A stretch of DNA of 31,671 nucleotides from CAMBDR01 sp046597185 (GTDB taxonomy: Bacteria; Pseudomonadota; Gammaproteobacteria; Burkholderiales; Burkholderiaceae_D). Below are positions 30,946-31,671 of this stretch, piece by piece; positions within the stretch are counted from its first letter, which is position 1, and each line of letters begins with the position of its first letter. The notes under the pieces were generated by a model. The model saw only the letters and a program-made list of their open reading frames with translations. It made no database searches and was not told the DNA's origin. The stretch spans positions 1-31,671 of the forward strand of contig JBKJLF010000186.1 of the NCBI GenBank assembly GCA_046597185.1, written 5' to 3'. The position numbers and the translations under genes were made by a program.

Positions 30946-31671
30946 CTATAGTGGCCCCTTCACCGATAAGCCGCTAGCCCACAATGGGTCAAACCAGCCA
31001 TCTTTGAAGAGGGTATGGCGCAAATGCACCGTGTTGGCATGGCGCGCATGCGCCACCCAACTGCTTATGCGCTGGCGCACGACTTGCGCGTCCGCAGGCG
31101 TGTGGCTGGTAGGCCATGCGCGCCGCATTGCATTCAGGCGGGTGCGAAAACGGGTGACGTTGGCAGCATGCAAGCGCCGCCGCCCACCGTGCAACAATTC
31201 AAGACCAAGAAATACCGATGGACGCTTACACGCAAAAACACCCGTTTTAGCAGGGTGCAATTTCAAGCGCCTGCCAACCAGATACTCCGCTATCTGCCCT
31301 TGCCATGCGGCCAACTGCGATGGCTCGTCGGCAAAGACGGCAAAATCATCAACGTAACGCAGATAGGGGACGCGCAGTACTTCCTTTACTCAGTGGTCAA
31401 AGCCATTTAGATACACATTGGCAAAAAACTGACTGGTCAAATTACCTAGCGGCAAGCCGCGTCGGCGCGTTAATGGCGTCAACAAATCGGCATCGCCGGG
31501 GAAAAACAAATCTACCGCTTCTTGGGCGTTGGCACCGTCGATGGTGGTGTCGCACAAATGCAAGGTGCGCTTGCAGGCTATTTTACGGCGTAAATCGGCT
31601 TGGAGAATGGCATGGTCGATGGCGGGGAAATAGCGGAAAATGTCGCCGCGCAAAACATACTGGTAGCGGTC
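30946..31671 (-). pseudogene. DGR-type reverse transcriptase, interrupted by one stop codon, cut by the window end
   Basis: Reading leftwards from the window edge: YVLRGDIFRYFPAIDHAIL (motif A with its Asp), LHLCDTTIDGANAQEAVDLF, RGLPLGNLTSQFFANVYL, GFDH, then TGA at 31390-31392. The same frame continues VKEVLRVPYLRYVDDFAVFA with the catalytic YVDD (31345-31356), RLKLHPAKTGVF, VFLGLELLHGG and a C-terminal region like that of other DGR enzymes, ending at 30946. The motif LGNLTSQ, where most RTs have QGxxxSP, is the mark of DGR reverse transcriptases. Without the TGA (relatives have a Phe-like residue there) the catalytic core is complete. The N-terminus lies beyond the window. It is either a recent pseudogene or a sequencing error. 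Confidence 0.8.

Noticed and set aside
31390..31392. Selenocysteine or programmed readthrough at the RT TGA
   Set aside because: No SECIS-like element or readthrough context is evident and RT families have no selenocysteine at this position; pseudogene or sequence error is simpler.
12185..31671. A retron Ec78-like system combining PtuAB with the reverse transcriptase
   Set aside because: The RT is 15 kb away on the other strand, has the LGNLTSQ motif of DGR enzymes rather than retron features, and is interrupted; no msr-msd RNA is seen near ptuAB.

Overview
The window looks like part of a betaproteobacterial chromosome, most likely Burkholderiales. The basis is the thiL-pgpA-pncC and cytochrome b561-YceI-YceI gene orders, the style of the GltIJKL transporter, and moderate GC content. 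This is inference from gene content, because no rRNA or other phylogenetic marker is present. LAYOUT. Positions 1-6284 (minus strand) hold a compact operon for making and exporting an exopolysaccharide: a BcsE-like c-di-GMP receptor, a TPR outer-membrane export porin, a processive GT2 synthase, a 72-residue membrane protein, and the start of a membrane-anchored protein that is probably a polysaccharide-modifying enzyme cut by the window edge. Positions 6533-9805 (plus) are a complete glutamate/aspartate-type ABC importer. It is followed by a small secreted protein and, on the minus strand, a second orphan paralogue of the binding protein. Positions 11488-15863 (plus) hold a KptA RNA 2'-phosphotransferase and then an apparent anti-phage operon: a 1008-residue PtuA-type ATPase overlapping a PtuB HNH nuclease. 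Unlike classical Septu PtuA, this ATPase carries a restriction-endonuclease-like N-terminal domain and seven 46-residue TPR units in exact register. I consider it the best candidate for a new system in the window. Positions 15975-17662 hold a cytochrome b and Tat-exported molybdopterin oxidoreductase pair. Positions 17809-26074 are mostly housekeeping genes: a stand-alone acyltransferase, an SDR, a GST, purB, cytochrome b561, two YceI proteins, thiL, pgpA and pncC. Positions 26075-31671 form an accessory region. It contains a DUF6402-like protein with a small membrane partner, a small hypothetical protein, a lipoprotein, and an intact VapBC-type toxin-antitoxin pair. Around these lie decayed pieces: a diversity-generating-retroelement (DGR) type reverse transcriptase with one premature stop, an AAC-rich template-repeat-like segment, a Bro-N fragment, and two reciprocally deleted copies of an addiction-module antitoxin. 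HOW THE GENES WORK TOGETHER. The polysaccharide genes are tightly spaced or overlapping and probably one transcription unit controlled by c-di-GMP. gltIJKL is one operon. ptuA and ptuB overlap by 8 bases. The cytochrome b and molybdoenzyme genes overlap by 4 bases and probably form one periplasmic redox complex. vapB and vapC overlap by 4 bases. A recurring feature is short perfect tandem duplications (10-13 bp) just after stop codons or just before genes, at six places.
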